A DNA stretch of 6,588 nucleotides, taken from contig CANSLE010000143.1 in NCBI GenBank assembly GCA_947647645.1, positions 1 through 6,588 of the forward strand, read 5' to 3'. The notes beneath the pieces are model-generated. The model was not told the origin of the DNA. It worked only from the letters and a program-made list of their open reading frames with translations, and did not search any database. Source of the stretch: an uncultured Microbacterium sp. GTDB lineage: Bacteria; Actinomycetota; Actinomycetes; Actinomycetales; Microbacteriaceae. Shown here piece after piece: positions 6,498-6,588 of this stretch. Within the stretch, counting starts at the first letter, position 1. Each line of letters opens with the position of its first letter. A program made the position numbers and the translations under genes.

Positions 6498-6588
6498 ATG
6501 ACAAGCACCAAGAAGATCGCGCGCGTGGTCGCGATCGGCGCCACGGCGCTCCTGATCGGTGGCGGACTCGCCGCCTGCGCCGGCGGCG
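6498..6588 (+). CDS. Extracellular solute-binding lipoprotein of the ABC transporter, N-terminus (runs off right edge)
   Basis: Only the first 30 codons are present. The translation begins MTSTKK, continues with a hydrophobic stretch (about residues 7-24), and ends with the lipobox LAAC, whose cysteine is residue 27, followed by AGG. This is a classical type II (lipoprotein) signal peptide, so the mature protein would be lipid-anchored on the outer face of the membrane. GGAAGGA (6485-6491) lies 6 nt before the ATG. Its position directly after two CUT1 permease genes makes a sugar-binding protein (family 1 solute-binding protein) the natural reading, capturing the alpha-galactoside for import, though no binding-domain sequence is in the window. 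Gene order is unusual, since binding proteins usually precede the permeases in CUT1 operons. Confidence 0.8.
   Translation, partial: MTSTKKIARVVAIGATALLIGGGLAACAGG

Noticed and set aside
5465..6544. Minus-strand open frame of 359 codons opposite the second permease.
   Set aside because: Low-complexity Arg/Asp/Gln-rich antisense shadow; the plus strand has the EAA loop and membrane segments.

Overview
The window is very GC-rich (roughly 70 %), has strong third-position G/C bias, and contains compact, overlapping genes. Protein styles (the GalT N-terminus, the GH36 enzyme and the CUT1 permeases) match Actinomycetota; Microbacteriaceae, for example a Microbacterium-like organism, is a plausible guess but is not proven by the sequence.

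Layout: a partial galT (galactose-1-phosphate uridylyltransferase) runs leftward off the left edge (195 to 1, minus). Diverging from it is a LacI-family repressor gene (251-1273, plus). The roughly 55-bp gap between them holds two 14-bp LacI-type operators with a central CG. Converging on this repressor gene with a 6-bp gap is a two-gene minus-strand operon: a second, paralogous LacI-family repressor (4473-3421) whose stop overlaps the GTG start of a cytoplasmic GH36 alpha-galactosidase (3424-1280). Diverging from this operon is a plus-strand sugar ABC transporter operon: two CUT1/MalFG-type permeases (4593-5507 and 5507-6427, overlapping by 1 nt), then a 70-nt gap with a stem-loop, then the start of a solute-binding lipoprotein (6498 to the right edge). 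The 119-bp gap between repressor 2 and the transporter carries a TTGACA promoter and two strong palindromic operators.

Inferred working: the transporter imports an alpha-galactoside (melibiose, raffinose or stachyose type; exact substrate not determinable here). The enzyme has no signal peptide and cleaves it in the cytoplasm, and the released galactose enters the Leloir pathway through GalT (galK probably follows off-window). No ATPase gene is visible; actinobacterial CUT1 systems often share an MsiK-type ATPase encoded elsewhere. The two repressors probably sense sugars from the same pathway, and their operators share a half-site, so cross-regulation is plausible.

This is a well-organised but recognisable catabolic locus. 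I see no defence system, mobile element, CRISPR array, RNA gene or clearly novel system. The points worth a second look are regulatory: operator pairs placed over promoters, a possibly leaderless galT, and a shared half-site linking two repressors.
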